DNA of 64,000 nt from AAA044-D11 sp965268275 (GTDB lineage: Bacteria; Actinomycetota; Actinomycetes; Nanopelagicales; Nanopelagicaceae), in contig OZ254168.1 of assembly GCA_965268275.1 (NCBI GenBank), positions 124,001 through 188,000 of the forward strand, in the 5' to 3' direction. Numbering within the stretch: the first letter of the stretch is position 1; each line of letters starts with the position of its first letter. The notes beneath the pieces are model-generated. The model had not been told where the DNA came from, did no database searches, and saw nothing but the letters and a program-made list of their open reading frames with translations. A program made the translations under genes and the position numbers. Positions 34,354 to 43,251 of the stretch are shown here, in pieces.

Positions 34354-35223
34354 TTAAACCTTTGTAATCATTAGCGCGAATGTTATCAACAGCGCAGTGA
34401 GCAATTGAAGCTCGCCAGCCTTGCCGAGCAGCGGAATCAATCTGGCATCAATGGCTCCGCCAGTTATTCCTTTAATAAGTAGGTAATAGAAAGGTGCAGT
34501 CGCCAGAACAATTAGCGCCCAAGGTGTAATCACAGATGCCGCGATCGCCGCACTAAAGGATAGTAACAAGAACAGGATTAAGAGCATCCGGGCTTTAGCA
34601 TCACCCAATCTAACTGCCAAGGTTTTCTTTCCGACCGCTTCATCTTTTGGGCGATCTCTAAGATTATTTAATCCAAGAATTGTGCACGATAAAGCCCCCA
34701 TCGGAATTGCCAGAAGTAGTGCTTTCCAAGAAATCTCTTGAGATTGCGCATAGTAAGAACCCATTGTTGCTACCAAACCAAAGAAGATAAAAACTGAAAC
34801 TTCACCAAATCCTTGGTACCCGTACGGCTTCTTACCTCCGGTGTATTTCCAACCGGCAACTATTGCTAGCGCACCAATCAAAATCAAAAAGGGTGATGTT
34901 CGAATTGAAAGAATCAATCCACAAATCGCTGCTAGGAAATAACTAATGATTGCCGCATTCTTCACAGCACCTGCACTCTTCAGACCACTAGCAACAAGGC
35001 GAATCGGCCCAACTCGGGCTTCATCTGTTCCTCGGATTCCATCCGAATAATCATTTGAATAGTTCACCGCTATTTGCAGTAATAAACCAACGCCCAATGC
35101 AAGAAGCGCATTTACCCAGTTGATCGCTATTCCATCAGAATTAATTAGTGAAGTTCCAATTAAAACTGGAGCAATCGCAGCCGGAAGTGTGCGCGGCCGG
35201 GCACCCGCAATCCAAGTATTCAT
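34354..35223 (-). CDS. menA: 1,4-dihydroxy-2-naphthoate polyprenyltransferase
   Basis: MenA attaches the polyprenyl chain to dihydroxynaphthoate in the membrane, giving demethylmenaquinone. The 289-residue UbiA-family protein has multiple membrane helices and the diphosphate/Mg motif NYSNDYSDGIRGTDE at about 54-68, with a second acidic motif NLRDRPKDEAVGKKTLAVRL. It is four bases after menE. The chain donor is probably made by the polyprenyl synthase at 57295. Confidence 0.95.
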   Translation of the reverse strand: MNTWIAGARPRTLPAAIAPVLIGTSLINSDGIAINWVNALLALGVGLLLQIAVNYSNDYSDGIRGTDEARVGPIRLVASGLKSAGAVKNAAIISYFLAAICGLILSIRTSPFLILIGALAIVAGWKYTGGKKPYGYQGFGEVSVFIFFGLVATMGSYYAQSQEISWKALLLAIPMGALSCTILGLNNLRDRPKDEAVGKKTLAVRLGDAKARMLLILFLLLSFSAAIAASVITPWALIVLATAPFYYLLIKGITGGAIDARLIPLLGKAGELQLLTALLITFALMITKV

Positions 35224-35227
35224 CTTC

Positions 35228-36241
35228 TTATCTTTGCTTATCTATGAATATTTGGCTGGCTTTGACACGGTCTGGTTTACCGATTCCAATTTCAGGAATC
35301 TGCTGCATAACTAAGAATTCTTTTGGAACAAATTGCTTTCCTAAATTAGTTTTCAAAAGTTCTGCAATCCGATCGTGATCAATTTCGATATTTGAAATTA
35401 AGCAGATTTTCTGACCCCACTCTGCATCTGGGATTGCTGTAGCGAGAAAACTTATGTTGGGAAAGCCAGCAGATAATTCATTTTCAATTGCAGCCAGCGA
35501 TACATTTTCTCCGCCGCTAATAACAACATCATCGATTCGACCTATAACTTCAATATCATCGCCCTTAATTTTTCCAAGATCGCTAGTAACAAACCAGCCA
35601 TCTTTAAAGTTCAGATCCCAGAGGTTCTGATTATCTTCATAACCGCTAGCAAGTATCGGGCCTTTAATCATTAGCCGACCAGATTCATCTACTCTGACCG
35701 AGACACCAGTTAGTGCTTTTTTGTTATATACACAACCGCCAGAAGTTTCAGTCATTCCATATGTAGTAATTACAGATATTCCAGCTTTTGATGCTGCTTC
35801 TAAAAGAACTTTACTTGCCGGGCTTCCACCAACTAACACCGACTTACAATTCTGTAAGTGTTCTAATAATTTGCGTTCACCAAAAAGTGCACGATGTAAT
35901 TGGGTCGGAACAATTGCTGTGTAATCAGCCTTTTCATCTGTGCCTACAACAGTGCTGCCAAGCTTTATCGCTCTGGCCAACACATTTAAACCGGCAATGT
36001 GGTTTGTCGGCAGAAGTAGCGACCACACTTCACCAGGGTTCGCGTCAATCCGAGCATTTGATAAATCGGCTGATGCTGAAATTGCATTCATAGAAAGCCG
36101 GACTCGTTTATTAATTCCTGATGATCCAGTTGTGTTTACGATGACTTGGGCTGATTCGCCTTGCTGCATTGCCGCCGAAAGGGCAAGGGCCAGCGCTGGT
36201 GTCTCCCATGGGAGCCCAATATCAATTACCGAAGTTTTCAT
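35228..36241 (-). CDS. menE: o-succinylbenzoate-CoA ligase
   Basis: MenE activates o-succinylbenzoate with CoA and ATP. The 337-residue ANL-family protein is short but matches actinobacterial MenE proteins. It has the Thr/Ser-rich ATP loop NTTGSSGINKRV, TYGMTETSGGCVYN, TSDLGKI, GRIDDVVISGGENVS and the catalytic Lys in GIGKPDRVKAS. Its ATG is divergent from menB; the minus-strand TAGCCT begins 15 bases upstream, giving a leader of about three bases. Confidence 0.93.
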   Translation of the reverse strand: MKTSVIDIGLPWETPALALALSAAMQQGESAQVIVNTTGSSGINKRVRLSMNAISASADLSNARIDANPGEVWSLLLPTNHIAGLNVLARAIKLGSTVVGTDEKADYTAIVPTQLHRALFGERKLLEHLQNCKSVLVGGSPASKVLLEAASKAGISVITTYGMTETSGGCVYNKKALTGVSVRVDESGRLMIKGPILASGYEDNQNLWDLNFKDGWFVTSDLGKIKGDDIEVIGRIDDVVISGGENVSLAAIENELSAGFPNISFLATAIPDAEWGQKICLISNIEIDHDRIAELLKTNLGKQFVPKEFLVMQQIPEIGIGKPDRVKASQIFIDKQR

Positions 36242-36249
36242 GACCCGCG

Positions 36250-36256
36250 TAGGCTA
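36250..36256. promoter_or_regulatory. symmetric TAGGCTA: shared -10 for menB (+) and menE (-)
   Basis: The plus strand reads TAGGCT (36250-36255), placing the menB start of transcription near 36262 with a leader carrying AGGAGGA. The minus strand reads TAGCCT (36256-36251), 15 bases before the menE ATG. One seven-base element fits both genes in a 39-base gap. Confidence 0.5.
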
Positions 36257-36270
36257 TCTATATATTTTGT

Positions 36271-36278
36271 AGGAGGAA
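36271..36278 (+). promoter_or_regulatory. ribosome binding site that fixes the menB start
   Basis: AGGAGGAA lies immediately ahead of GTG 36281 and is the strongest Shine-Dalgarno sequence in this part of the window. It rules out the longer in-frame readings that extend back into menE. Confidence 0.85.
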
Positions 36279-36280
36279 AT

Positions 36281-37159
36281 GTGAGCAAACCCTTTAAGCG
36301 CGAGCCGGGCAGTCGGACCATTCCAAAATGGATTAATGGAACTGGTGGCGAGGCTTTTTCAGACATTGTCTATGAAGTGGCCGAAGGTATTGCGAAAATT
36401 ACAATCAATCGCCCAGAAGTGCGCAACGCATTTCGTCCGCAAACACTATTTGAGTTACAAGAAGCTTTCTCATTGGCACGCGATGATGATTCTGTCGGAG
36501 TCATTATTTTCACCGGTGCTGGCACCGAAGCGTTCTGTTCGGGCGGCGATATAAATGTTCGTGGTGATGATGGCTACCTAGGAAATGATCCACTTGCGAA
36601 AAAAGGAATTGGTAGATTAAATGTTTTAGATTTGCAGATTCAAATTCGCAGATTGCCAAAACCAGTTGTTGCAATGGTTGCAGGTTGGGCTGTTGGTGGG
36701 GGACATGTTCTACATGTTGTCTGTGATTTAACAATTGCTGCTGATAATGCAAAGTTTGGTCAGACTGGTCCGATGGTTGGATCTTTTGATGGCGGCTATG
36801 GCGCAGGTTTACTAGCAGCACATATTGGCCAGAAGAAAGCACGTGAAATTTGGTTCTTATGTCGTCAATATGATTCAACCGAAGCACTTGAAATGGGCTT
36901 GGTAAATACCGTAGTTCCAGTCGCTGAACTCGAAGCTGAAACAGTTTCTTGGTGTCGTGAAATGTTAAGACATTCACCAATGGCACTGCGATTATTAAAA
37001 GCGGGATTAAATGCAGCAGATGATGGACTTGCTGGCGTGCAACAACTTGCTGGCGATGCAACGCTTCTGTTCTATATGACCGAAGAAGGCCAAGAAGGCC
37101 GCGATGCATTTAAAGAGAACCGCGAACCAAATTTCAATAAATTTCCTAAGCGTCCGTAG
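36281..37159 (+). CDS. menB: 1,4-dihydroxy-2-naphthoyl-CoA synthase
   Basis: MenB closes the second ring of the menaquinone head group from o-succinylbenzoyl-CoA. The 292-residue crotonase-fold enzyme has the oxyanion segment FCSGGDINVRG, GWAVGGGHVLHVVCDLTIA, and the MenB-specific QTGPMVGSFDGGYGAG. GTG 36281 follows a perfect AGGAGG site. menC begins 6 bases after the stop. Confidence 0.96.
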   Translation: MSKPFKREPGSRTIPKWINGTGGEAFSDIVYEVAEGIAKITINRPEVRNAFRPQTLFELQEAFSLARDDDSVGVIIFTGAGTEAFCSGGDINVRGDDGYLGNDPLAKKGIGRLNVLDLQIQIRRLPKPVVAMVAGWAVGGGHVLHVVCDLTIAADNAKFGQTGPMVGSFDGGYGAGLLAAHIGQKKAREIWFLCRQYDSTEALEMGLVNTVVPVAELEAETVSWCREMLRHSPMALRLLKAGLNAADDGLAGVQQLAGDATLLFYMTEEGQEGRDAFKENREPNFNKFPKRP

Positions 37160-37165
37160 TTAAAA

Positions 37166-38155
37166 ATGTGGCACCTAGATAAGGTCTTCAACGATCTAAC
37201 TATTGTTGCCATTCCGACTCGCACAAATTTTCGCGGCGTAACTATTCGTGAAGCAGCGCTTTTTCATGGGCCAGCTGGTTGGTCTGAATTCTCGCCATTC
37301 GCTGAATACTCTGATGAGCAATCTGAACCTTGGTTAAACGCTGCACTTGAAGGCGCCTATATTCCTTGGCCAAAGCTAGAGAGAAATTCAATCGGCATAA
37401 ATGCGACGCTTCCTAAAGTAGAAATTGATCGAGTCCCCGAAATCTTGAATAGGTTTCAGGGAGCAAAAACCGTAAAGATAAAGATTGACAGCTTTGAGAG
37501 CGACAACGAATTAGTTGAAGCGGCACTCGACTTTAATCCAGATTTTAAAGTTCGATTAGATGTAAATGGTGGTTGGGATCTTGAAACGGCTCTTCTAAAT
37601 CTCTATAACTTCTACCTTCGGTTTGGCAAAGTGTTTGAATACATTGAACAGCCGTGCTTAAGAATTGAAGATTTAAAAGCGTTAAAAAAAGAGATTCCCA
37701 TGAAGATTGCAATTGATGAATCAATTCGCCAGTCGCTCTCAAGTGATTTCTCAGATGTTAAAGAATTTGCAGATATCGCAATCATTAAGTGGGCACCCTC
37801 TGGCGGTATCAAGAATGCTAATAAGTTGATTGAAAAGATAGGTCTGCCAGCGGTAATTTCTAGCGCCTTAGATACCGGAATCGGAATTTCGCATGGGCTT
37901 GCCCTTGCTGCAAGCCAGAGCAATCTAAATTTTGATTGTGGTCTAGCAACAACCTCACTACTTGAAAGCGATGTTGTAATACCACCACTTGAAATAACTG
38001 CTGGCACTATCTCGGTTAATCGAACTTCACCTGACGAGAAATTAGTGGCTAAATACCTAGCACCTGCCGACCGTAGACTTTGGTGGCAGAATCGGATTGA
38101 AAGAATTTGGGAATCCGGATTTGGCGAAAGGTGGCAAAGTGAGCAGCTCAACTGA
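37166..38155 (+). CDS. menC: o-succinylbenzoate synthase
   Basis: MenC dehydrates SHCHC to o-succinylbenzoate. The 329-residue enolase-superfamily protein has the catalytic lysine strand VKIKIDS, metal ligands in RLDVNGGWD, IEQP and IDES, and the second catalytic lysine in IIKWAPSGG. The C-terminal 17 bases overlap the menD start. The gene order menB-menC-menD suits one transcript. Confidence 0.92.
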   Translation: MWHLDKVFNDLTIVAIPTRTNFRGVTIREAALFHGPAGWSEFSPFAEYSDEQSEPWLNAALEGAYIPWPKLERNSIGINATLPKVEIDRVPEILNRFQGAKTVKIKIDSFESDNELVEAALDFNPDFKVRLDVNGGWDLETALLNLYNFYLRFGKVFEYIEQPCLRIEDLKALKKEIPMKIAIDESIRQSLSSDFSDVKEFADIAIIKWAPSGGIKNANKLIEKIGLPAVISSALDTGIGISHGLALAASQSNLNFDCGLATTSLLESDVVIPPLEITAGTISVNRTSPDEKLVAKYLAPADRRLWWQNRIERIWESGFGERWQSEQLN

Positions 38156-39707
38156 TCTAGCCCGCCAAACCATCCGAAAGTTAATCGAGTCTGGTGTTAG
38201 TGATTTCGTGCTTTCTCCGGGATCAAGAAATGCACCACTTTCAATTGCGCTCCACGAAGCCAAGTCACTTGGGATTATTGAATTACATATTAAATTAGAT
38301 GAACGCGGTGCTGCTTTTTATGCACTTGGAATTACTAAAGCAACCGATAGGCATGTCGCCGTTATCTGCACAAGCGGTACTGCTGCTGCCAACTTTCATC
38401 CTGCACTTCTCGAAGCCTGGCACGCAACAAATAAACTGATCGCAATTACTGCAGATCGGCCTGAACGTTTGCGTAAAACTGGGGCAAATCAGACAACAGA
38501 TCAAGTTGGCATGTTCCCAAATATTCCAGTATTTGATTTAGTTCCTGGCGTTAACTTCGAATTAGGAAATGGCCCAACCCATTTAAATATTCAATTTGAC
38601 GAGCCGCTACTTTCAACTGATTCAAATAATTGGTTAAGTGGATTGCACGTAAATCCGCTGATTAAAACCCAAGAAAGTGCAAAATCTCTATCGGTTACCG
38701 GAAATGGTTTGATTGTTATTGGCCATGATCGGGGAACACTTGCCGCCCATGAAATAGCGAAGTTCATCGAGAGCTCTGGGCTGCCAGTGATTTCAGAGGA
38801 CCCACTTACATTTTCAAATTCGATTAGTCATGCAAGTGCATTTTTAGGTGACGAGGCTATTCGAAATTATTTGAAACCAGATTTTGCAATTGTGATTGGC
38901 CGAACCACGCTATCTCGAAGTATCAACAACTTTCTGAATCTGGCTGAAAAAACTTATGTAATTGATCCAAGAATTTCAACTATTGATACAAAGCGAACCG
39001 CCTCGCAGGTATTTTTTGCACTGCCAAAGCTTGAGGTTTCAACGCTAAACCAGACCTGGATTTCGGATTGGAATGAAATCTCAAAGTTAGCTTCGAAAGT
39101 TATTGAAGAGGATCAAAGTTGGAGCGAACAGAACGCACTGCGGACAATCGCTGCAGGTGTGCCAGATGGCTCTGCTCTTTTTGTTGGTTCCTCTCGCCCA
39201 ATTAGAGATATCGAAGCTTTTGCAAAACCTCGTGCTGGGATTGAAGTCTTTGCAAATCGAGGACTAGCAGGAATCGACGGCAACTTATCAACGATTTTTG
39301 GTATATCTAATTGCTTTGAGCGCACCTATGCAGTCATTGGTGATTTAACTTTTTTACATGATCTGACTGCTCTACTTGCACCACCAACAAACAACCTAAC
39401 TGTCTTTATTATTGATAACAATGGTGGCGGGATTTTCTCAACTTTGCCGCAATCGGGCGTTTCTGGATTTGAAGAAATCTTTGCTGCTCCACAGAATCAA
39501 GATCTTGCCAAAATTATTTCGAGCTTTAGCGTCAATGTAACCAAGGTAAAGACCAGCTCAGATTTGAATCTAACTTTTGCTCAGAATAAGCCAGGATTGA
39601 TTTTTGTTATTGTGGAAGTTCCAGACCGGGAATCAATGGCAACAAATTTAGCGAAGAGCTATTCCCGTATTTCAAGTGCGGTTCGCATCGGACTTAATTT
39701 AGCCTGA
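38139..39707 (+). CDS. menD: 2-succinyl-5-enolpyruvyl-6-hydroxy-3-cyclohexene-1-carboxylate synthase
   Basis: MenD is the thiamine-diphosphate enzyme that adds 2-oxoglutarate to isochorismate. The 522-residue protein has LSPGSRNAPLSIAL near the N-terminus, the activating Glu in KLDERGAAFYALG, and the cofactor site GDLTFLHDLTALL with downstream DNNGGGIFS. I chose GTG 38139 with AAAGG eight bases upstream; the longer reading (38097) lies inside menC. Its last 49 bases overlap the end of convergent menF. Confidence 0.94.
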   Translation: MSSSTDLARQTIRKLIESGVSDFVLSPGSRNAPLSIALHEAKSLGIIELHIKLDERGAAFYALGITKATDRHVAVICTSGTAAANFHPALLEAWHATNKLIAITADRPERLRKTGANQTTDQVGMFPNIPVFDLVPGVNFELGNGPTHLNIQFDEPLLSTDSNNWLSGLHVNPLIKTQESAKSLSVTGNGLIVIGHDRGTLAAHEIAKFIESSGLPVISEDPLTFSNSISHASAFLGDEAIRNYLKPDFAIVIGRTTLSRSINNFLNLAEKTYVIDPRISTIDTKRTASQVFFALPKLEVSTLNQTWISDWNEISKLASKVIEEDQSWSEQNALRTIAAGVPDGSALFVGSSRPIRDIEAFAKPRAGIEVFANRGLAGIDGNLSTIFGISNCFERTYAVIGDLTFLHDLTALLAPPTNNLTVFIIDNNGGGIFSTLPQSGVSGFEEIFAAPQNQDLAKIISSFSVNVTKVKTSSDLNLTFAQNKPGLIFVIVEVPDRESMATNLAKSYSRISSAVRIGLNLA

Positions 39708-40891
39708 CTCTCGGCTAATTCATCTTCCGGAATAGAACCAGCAACAATTCCGCAACCACTAAATATTCTCATAGATTTTTGATCATCCGAAAGTTCGCCA
39801 GTCCGAAGTGCAATCCCAATTTCACCATCACCTCGGGCATCAATCCAACCTACGGGACCGGCATACCGACCGCGATTCATTTCTTCTAATTCATTTATCA
39901 CAGCGCTTGCGGCCTCAGTCGGGGTTCCACAAACAGCAGCCGATGGATGAAGTGAAGCAATTAATGCAAAGATGTCGATAGGAGTTGTTGCATCGTTAAC
40001 TACCCCAGTTACATCTGTAGCCAAGTGCATAACATTCGCTAGGTGTAGAACAAATGGAGATTCTGGAACATTTGTTGATGAACAGTAAGGGGATAAGGCT
40101 TCAGCCACTGATCGAACTGCATATTCGTGCTCCTCTAAATCTTTAGAGGATTTAGCAAGTGATGCTGCTAGTCCTAAATCTTTTGCTTCATCACCAGATT
40201 TACGAATAGTTCCTGCCAGAATTCTTGAGGTCACAAGTGACTTATTTAAGCGAACCAAAAGTTCAGGTGTAGCACCAATCAAATTAGCCACCATAAAGAC
40301 CCAAGTTGATGGGTAATTTGTGCTCAAATAAGTAATCAAGTTTCGCTTTGAAATAACTTCAGTATTTCTAGCAATGAGATCCCGCGCTAAAACGACCTTT
40401 TCGAGATCACCATTTTTAATTTTGGCGACTGCCTTTGCAACGCTGTTTTTCCATGCTGGATCAGAGAGCGCACCGGTTTCAAAGGTGAGTTCGCCAATAG
40501 ATTTTGCACCCTTAAAGTCAAAAATTGCTGGCGAGCTACTGTCGCCGATCCAGGTAATCCAGGACTTATCTCCCCGTTTTCCAATAATTATTTCCGGGAT
40601 AATTAACTTAGATTCTTCAGCCGAATCAAAAGAGAAAGATGAAAAAAGAATTGGACCTGTTCCGCTGCCATGAACACTGTTTTGAATCTTTAAAGTTGCA
40701 AGTTGTTCATGCCACCACTTTCGAGCATCTGCAAAACGATTCTTTCCTTTTACACTGGTGCTTTTCCATTCACCAAACCCGATTAAACCATCGCCACCGC
40801 GAATCCATGAAGTAGTCAGATCTAATTCGGTAGCTGCTAATTCGAGCGCTGGATGCTCGCCAAGAAGTTCAGTAGTTATATTTATGGGCAC
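39659..40891 (-). CDS. menF: isochorismate synthase
   Basis: MenF isomerises chorismate to isochorismate, the entry to menaquinone synthesis. The 410-residue chorismate-binding protein shows ILAGTIRKSGD, HLATDVTGV, HPSAAVCGTPTEAA, GRYAGPVGWIDARGDGE and FSGCGIVAGS, the conserved C-terminal block of the family. A siderophore-type isochorismate synthase cannot be excluded, but the surrounding men genes favour menaquinone. GTG 40891 lies 18 bases after bioY and has no clear ribosome site. Its last 49 bases overlap the menD 3' end on the opposite strand. Confidence 0.92.
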   Translation of the reverse strand: MPINITTELLGEHPALELAATELDLTTSWIRGGDGLIGFGEWKSTSVKGKNRFADARKWWHEQLATLKIQNSVHGSGTGPILFSSFSFDSAEESKLIIPEIIIGKRGDKSWITWIGDSSSPAIFDFKGAKSIGELTFETGALSDPAWKNSVAKAVAKIKNGDLEKVVLARDLIARNTEVISKRNLITYLSTNYPSTWVFMVANLIGATPELLVRLNKSLVTSRILAGTIRKSGDEAKDLGLAASLAKSSKDLEEHEYAVRSVAEALSPYCSSTNVPESPFVLHLANVMHLATDVTGVVNDATTPIDIFALIASLHPSAAVCGTPTEAASAVINELEEMNRGRYAGPVGWIDARGDGEIGIALRTGELSDDQKSMRIFSGCGIVAGSIPEDELAESQAKLSPMRTALEIRE

Positions 40892-40909
40892 GATTAATCA
40901 ATAACTTTG

Positions 40910-41497
40910 TTATGAACGCTTTGCAACATATTTCCAGACTGCAGGAAGCGCAGTGCTGGCAATAGCAATCTTTATGATTTCACCAAATATAAATGGAGTT
41001 AAACCTTTTTCAAAAGTCCAGAGCCAACTTTGGCCGGTGTATAGATTTAGCCAGAGCAGACCAATAGCAAAAATAACTAAATTTCCAATAATCATTGTTG
41101 GGATTACCGTTTTGATCTTCTGATCCCATTTGCGTCCAGCCAAAGCACCAAGAACTACTGATGAAATCAACATTCCAACAAGGTAACCGCCAGTTGGCCC
41201 AACAATTCGCTCGATTCCGCTAGTTCCAGAAGAGAAAATTGGTGCACCAGCCATGCCCATTAACAAATAAAAAGCAATGGTGCTAAATCCAAGTCCAGCG
41301 CCGTATGCAGTTCCGAGTAATAAAACTCCAAGTGTTTGACCGGTAAATGGAACCGGAGATCCAGGAATTGGAAAAGCAATTTGAGCCATCACAGCGAGGA
41401 AAACGGTTCCGGTAAGGATCAAAGAAATTTGCGATGCCACAGTTGAGCGAGTGATAAACACAGATTTAAGGGTGCTTACTTGTGAAACCTGAACCAT
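40910..41497 (-). CDS. bioY: biotin transporter BioY (substrate-binding membrane subunit)
   Basis: BioY is the S-component that binds biotin in ECF-type uptake. The 195-residue, six-helix protein has the family segments IPGSPVPFTGQTLGVLLLG and GPTGGYLVGM. I chose ATG 41497 with GAGG about nine bases upstream, dropping a 16-residue upstream extension. No bioM/bioN genes are adjacent, so it either works alone or shares ECF energy subunits encoded elsewhere. The minus-strand TAGGCT at 41533-41538 is a fitting -10. menF follows on the same strand. Confidence 0.9.
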   Translation of the reverse strand: MVQVSQVSTLKSVFITRSTVASQISLILTGTVFLAVMAQIAFPIPGSPVPFTGQTLGVLLLGTAYGAGLGFSTIAFYLLMGMAGAPIFSSGTSGIERIVGPTGGYLVGMLISSVVLGALAGRKWDQKIKTVIPTMIIGNLVIFAIGLLWLNLYTGQSWLWTFEKGLTPFIFGEIIKIAIASTALPAVWKYVAKRS

Positions 41498-41557
41498 TTG
41501 GCCAACCTCATTTCCTTTTAATTTGTGGTCGGAGCCTACTACCACGAGAATATACGC

Positions 41558-42250
41558 GTGAGTAGAGCTGATTTAGGTAAGGAACCCGAAGAGGTTTCGG
41601 CGATGTTCGATGGCGTTGCCCGTCGATACGACTTACTAAATGACCTGTTAAGCCTGGGGCGAACCAAAGCGTGGCGCAAAGTTGCCACATCAATTATCGC
41701 GCCAAAACCAGGAATGCGAATTTTAGATATCGCGGCCGGAACCGGATCTTCAAGTCGACCACTTGCTGATGCCGGAGCAGAAGTTATCCCATTAGATTTT
41801 TCAAAAGGAATGTTAGAGGCAGGGCGTAAGCGTCATCCAGATTTAGCATTCACGCAAGGAGATGCGCTCGCACTTTCATTTAAAGAAAATGAATTTGATG
41901 TAACAACAATCTCTTTTGGATTACGAAATACATCTGACACGAGTAAGGCACTGAAAGAATCTTTTCGGGTTTTAAAACCCGGTGGACGAATGGTCGTTGT
42001 TGAATTCTCACAACCAACAAATCGAATCTTTAGAACTATCTATCTTCGCTATTTGATGCGCGCACTTCCGACGGTCGCAAAAAAAGTGTCATCTAATCCT
42101 GATGCATATGTTTACTTGGCCGAATCTATTTTGGCCTGGCCCAATCAAATTGGCCTCGCAGAATTGATGAAGGCGGCCGGTTTTGGAAATGTCCAATGGA
42201 AGAACTTAACCTTCGGCATTGTCGCTATTCATACGGGAGTAAAACCGTGA
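41558..42250 (+). CDS. menG: demethylmenaquinone methyltransferase
   Basis: MenG (UbiE family) adds the last methyl group to demethylmenaquinone using S-adenosylmethionine. The 230-residue protein has MFDGVARRYDLLNDLLSLG at the N-terminus, the SAM motif LDIAAGTGSSS, and TTISFGLRNTSD. GTG 41558 is preferred over the upstream 41525, which gives an 11-residue extension into the bioY leader. It is the last menaquinone gene before the complex I operon. Confidence 0.94.
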   Translation: MSRADLGKEPEEVSAMFDGVARRYDLLNDLLSLGRTKAWRKVATSIIAPKPGMRILDIAAGTGSSSRPLADAGAEVIPLDFSKGMLEAGRKRHPDLAFTQGDALALSFKENEFDVTTISFGLRNTSDTSKALKESFRVLKPGGRMVVVEFSQPTNRIFRTIYLRYLMRALPTVAKKVSSNPDAYVYLAESILAWPNQIGLAELMKAAGFGNVQWKNLTFGIVAIHTGVKP

Positions 42251-42282
42251 TTGATGCCACAAGTCTGACAACCCATGCCGAT

Positions 42283-42301
42283 TCACATTTACAAATTGTG
42301 A
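42283..42301. other. inverted repeat TCACA-N9-TGTGA over the nuo -35 region
   Basis: TCACA at 42283-42287 and TGTGA at 42297-42301 are inverted, and the right arm overlaps the proposed -35 TTGTGA. It may be an operator. The arms point opposite to a CRP site and are short. Confidence 0.25.
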
Positions 42302-42326
42302 CCTATAACGCCTAAACCCGTAGACT
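42296..42326 (+). promoter_or_regulatory. promoter of the leaderless nuo operon
   Basis: TTGTGA (42296-42301) and TAGACT (42321-42326), with 19 bases between, form a -35/-10 pair. The -10 begins 12 bases before the nuoA GTG, which has no ribosome site, so transcription should start at the start codon. The spacer is longer than the ideal 17. Confidence 0.5.
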
Positions 42327-42332
42327 CCCGCT

Positions 42333-42692
42333 GTGAATCCATACGTACCGATCCTGGTAATTGGCGCAATTGGCTTCGGCTTCGCAATTTTCTCAATTGT
42401 TGCAGCTGCAGTTACTGGTCCAAAACGTTACAACCGGGCAAAAGTTGAGGCATATGAGTGCGGTATTCAACCCTCACCACAAGCCGCCGGCGGTGGACGT
42501 TTCCCAGTCAAGTATTTCTTAACTGCAATGTTATTTATTATTTTTGATATTGAAATTGTTTTCCTTTATCCATGGGCAGTAACTTTTGATCAGTTAGGCC
42601 TATTTGGTTTAGTTGAAATGGCTATCTTTATCGCAACAGTTTTTGTTGCGTATACCTATGTTTGGCGCCGCGGCGGATTGGAATGGGATTAA
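42333..42692 (+). CDS. nuoA: NADH-quinone oxidoreductase subunit A
   Basis: NuoA is a small membrane subunit of complex I. The 119-residue protein has three helices and the conserved loop RYNRAKVEAYECGIQPSPQA, with FPVKYFLTAMLFIIFDIEIVFLYPW following. GTG 42333 is the first codon after the promoter and is probably leaderless. It opens the 14-gene nuo operon. Confidence 0.97.
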   Translation: MNPYVPILVIGAIGFGFAIFSIVAAAVTGPKRYNRAKVEAYECGIQPSPQAAGGGRFPVKYFLTAMLFIIFDIEIVFLYPWAVTFDQLGLFGLVEMAIFIATVFVAYTYVWRRGGLEWD

Positions 42693-42696
42693 TTCC

Positions 42697-43251
42697 ATGG
42701 GTCTAGAAGAGAAATTACCAGCAGGCTTTGCCTTAACCTCAGTTGAAAAACTTGCCGGGTATATGCGTAAGAATTCGCTCTGGCCGGCAACGTTTGGTCT
42801 TGCTTGTTGTGCAATTGAAATGATGGCATTTGGTGGCGGTCGATACGATGCAGCGCGTTTTGGAATGGAAGTTTTCCGAGCATCACCTCGCCAAGCAGAT
42901 TTAATGATTGTTGCGGGTCGAGTCTCAAATAAAATGGCGCCAGTTCTTCGCCAAATTTATGATCAAATGGCTGCACCTAAATGGGTTATTGCAATGGGCG
43001 CATGTGCATCTTCTGGTGGAATGTTTAACAATTACGCAATTGTGCAAGGTGTTGACCACGTAGTTCCGGTAGATATTTATTTACCAGGTTGCCCACCTCG
43101 CCCAGAAATGTTGATGGATGCAATTTTGAAATTGCACGAACATATCGGCAGCGAAAAACTTGGTGTAAACCGTGAGCAGATAATTAGAGAAGTTGAAGCA
43201 GCAGCGCTTGCTGCAAAACCAACTCACCAGCTAAAAGGCCTGCTTGCATGA
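42697..43251 (+). CDS. nuoB: NADH-quinone oxidoreductase subunit B
   Basis: NuoB holds cluster N2, which passes electrons to menaquinone. The 184-residue protein shows the N2 cysteines: the adjacent pair C37-C38 (LACCAIEMMA), C103 (GACASSGG) and C132 (PGCPPRP). I chose ATG 42697, just after the nuoA stop; a longer frame back to 42613 would lie within nuoA. It overlaps nuoC by 4 bases. Confidence 0.97.
   Translation: MGLEEKLPAGFALTSVEKLAGYMRKNSLWPATFGLACCAIEMMAFGGGRYDAARFGMEVFRASPRQADLMIVAGRVSNKMAPVLRQIYDQMAAPKWVIAMGACASSGGMFNNYAIVQGVDHVVPVDIYLPGCPPRPEMLMDAILKLHEHIGSEKLGVNREQIIREVEAAALAAKPTHQLKGLLA

Noticed and set aside
36161..36280. N-terminal extension of menB into menE
   Set aside because: It lies antisense in menE, and AGGAGGAA immediately before GTG 36281 fixes the start.
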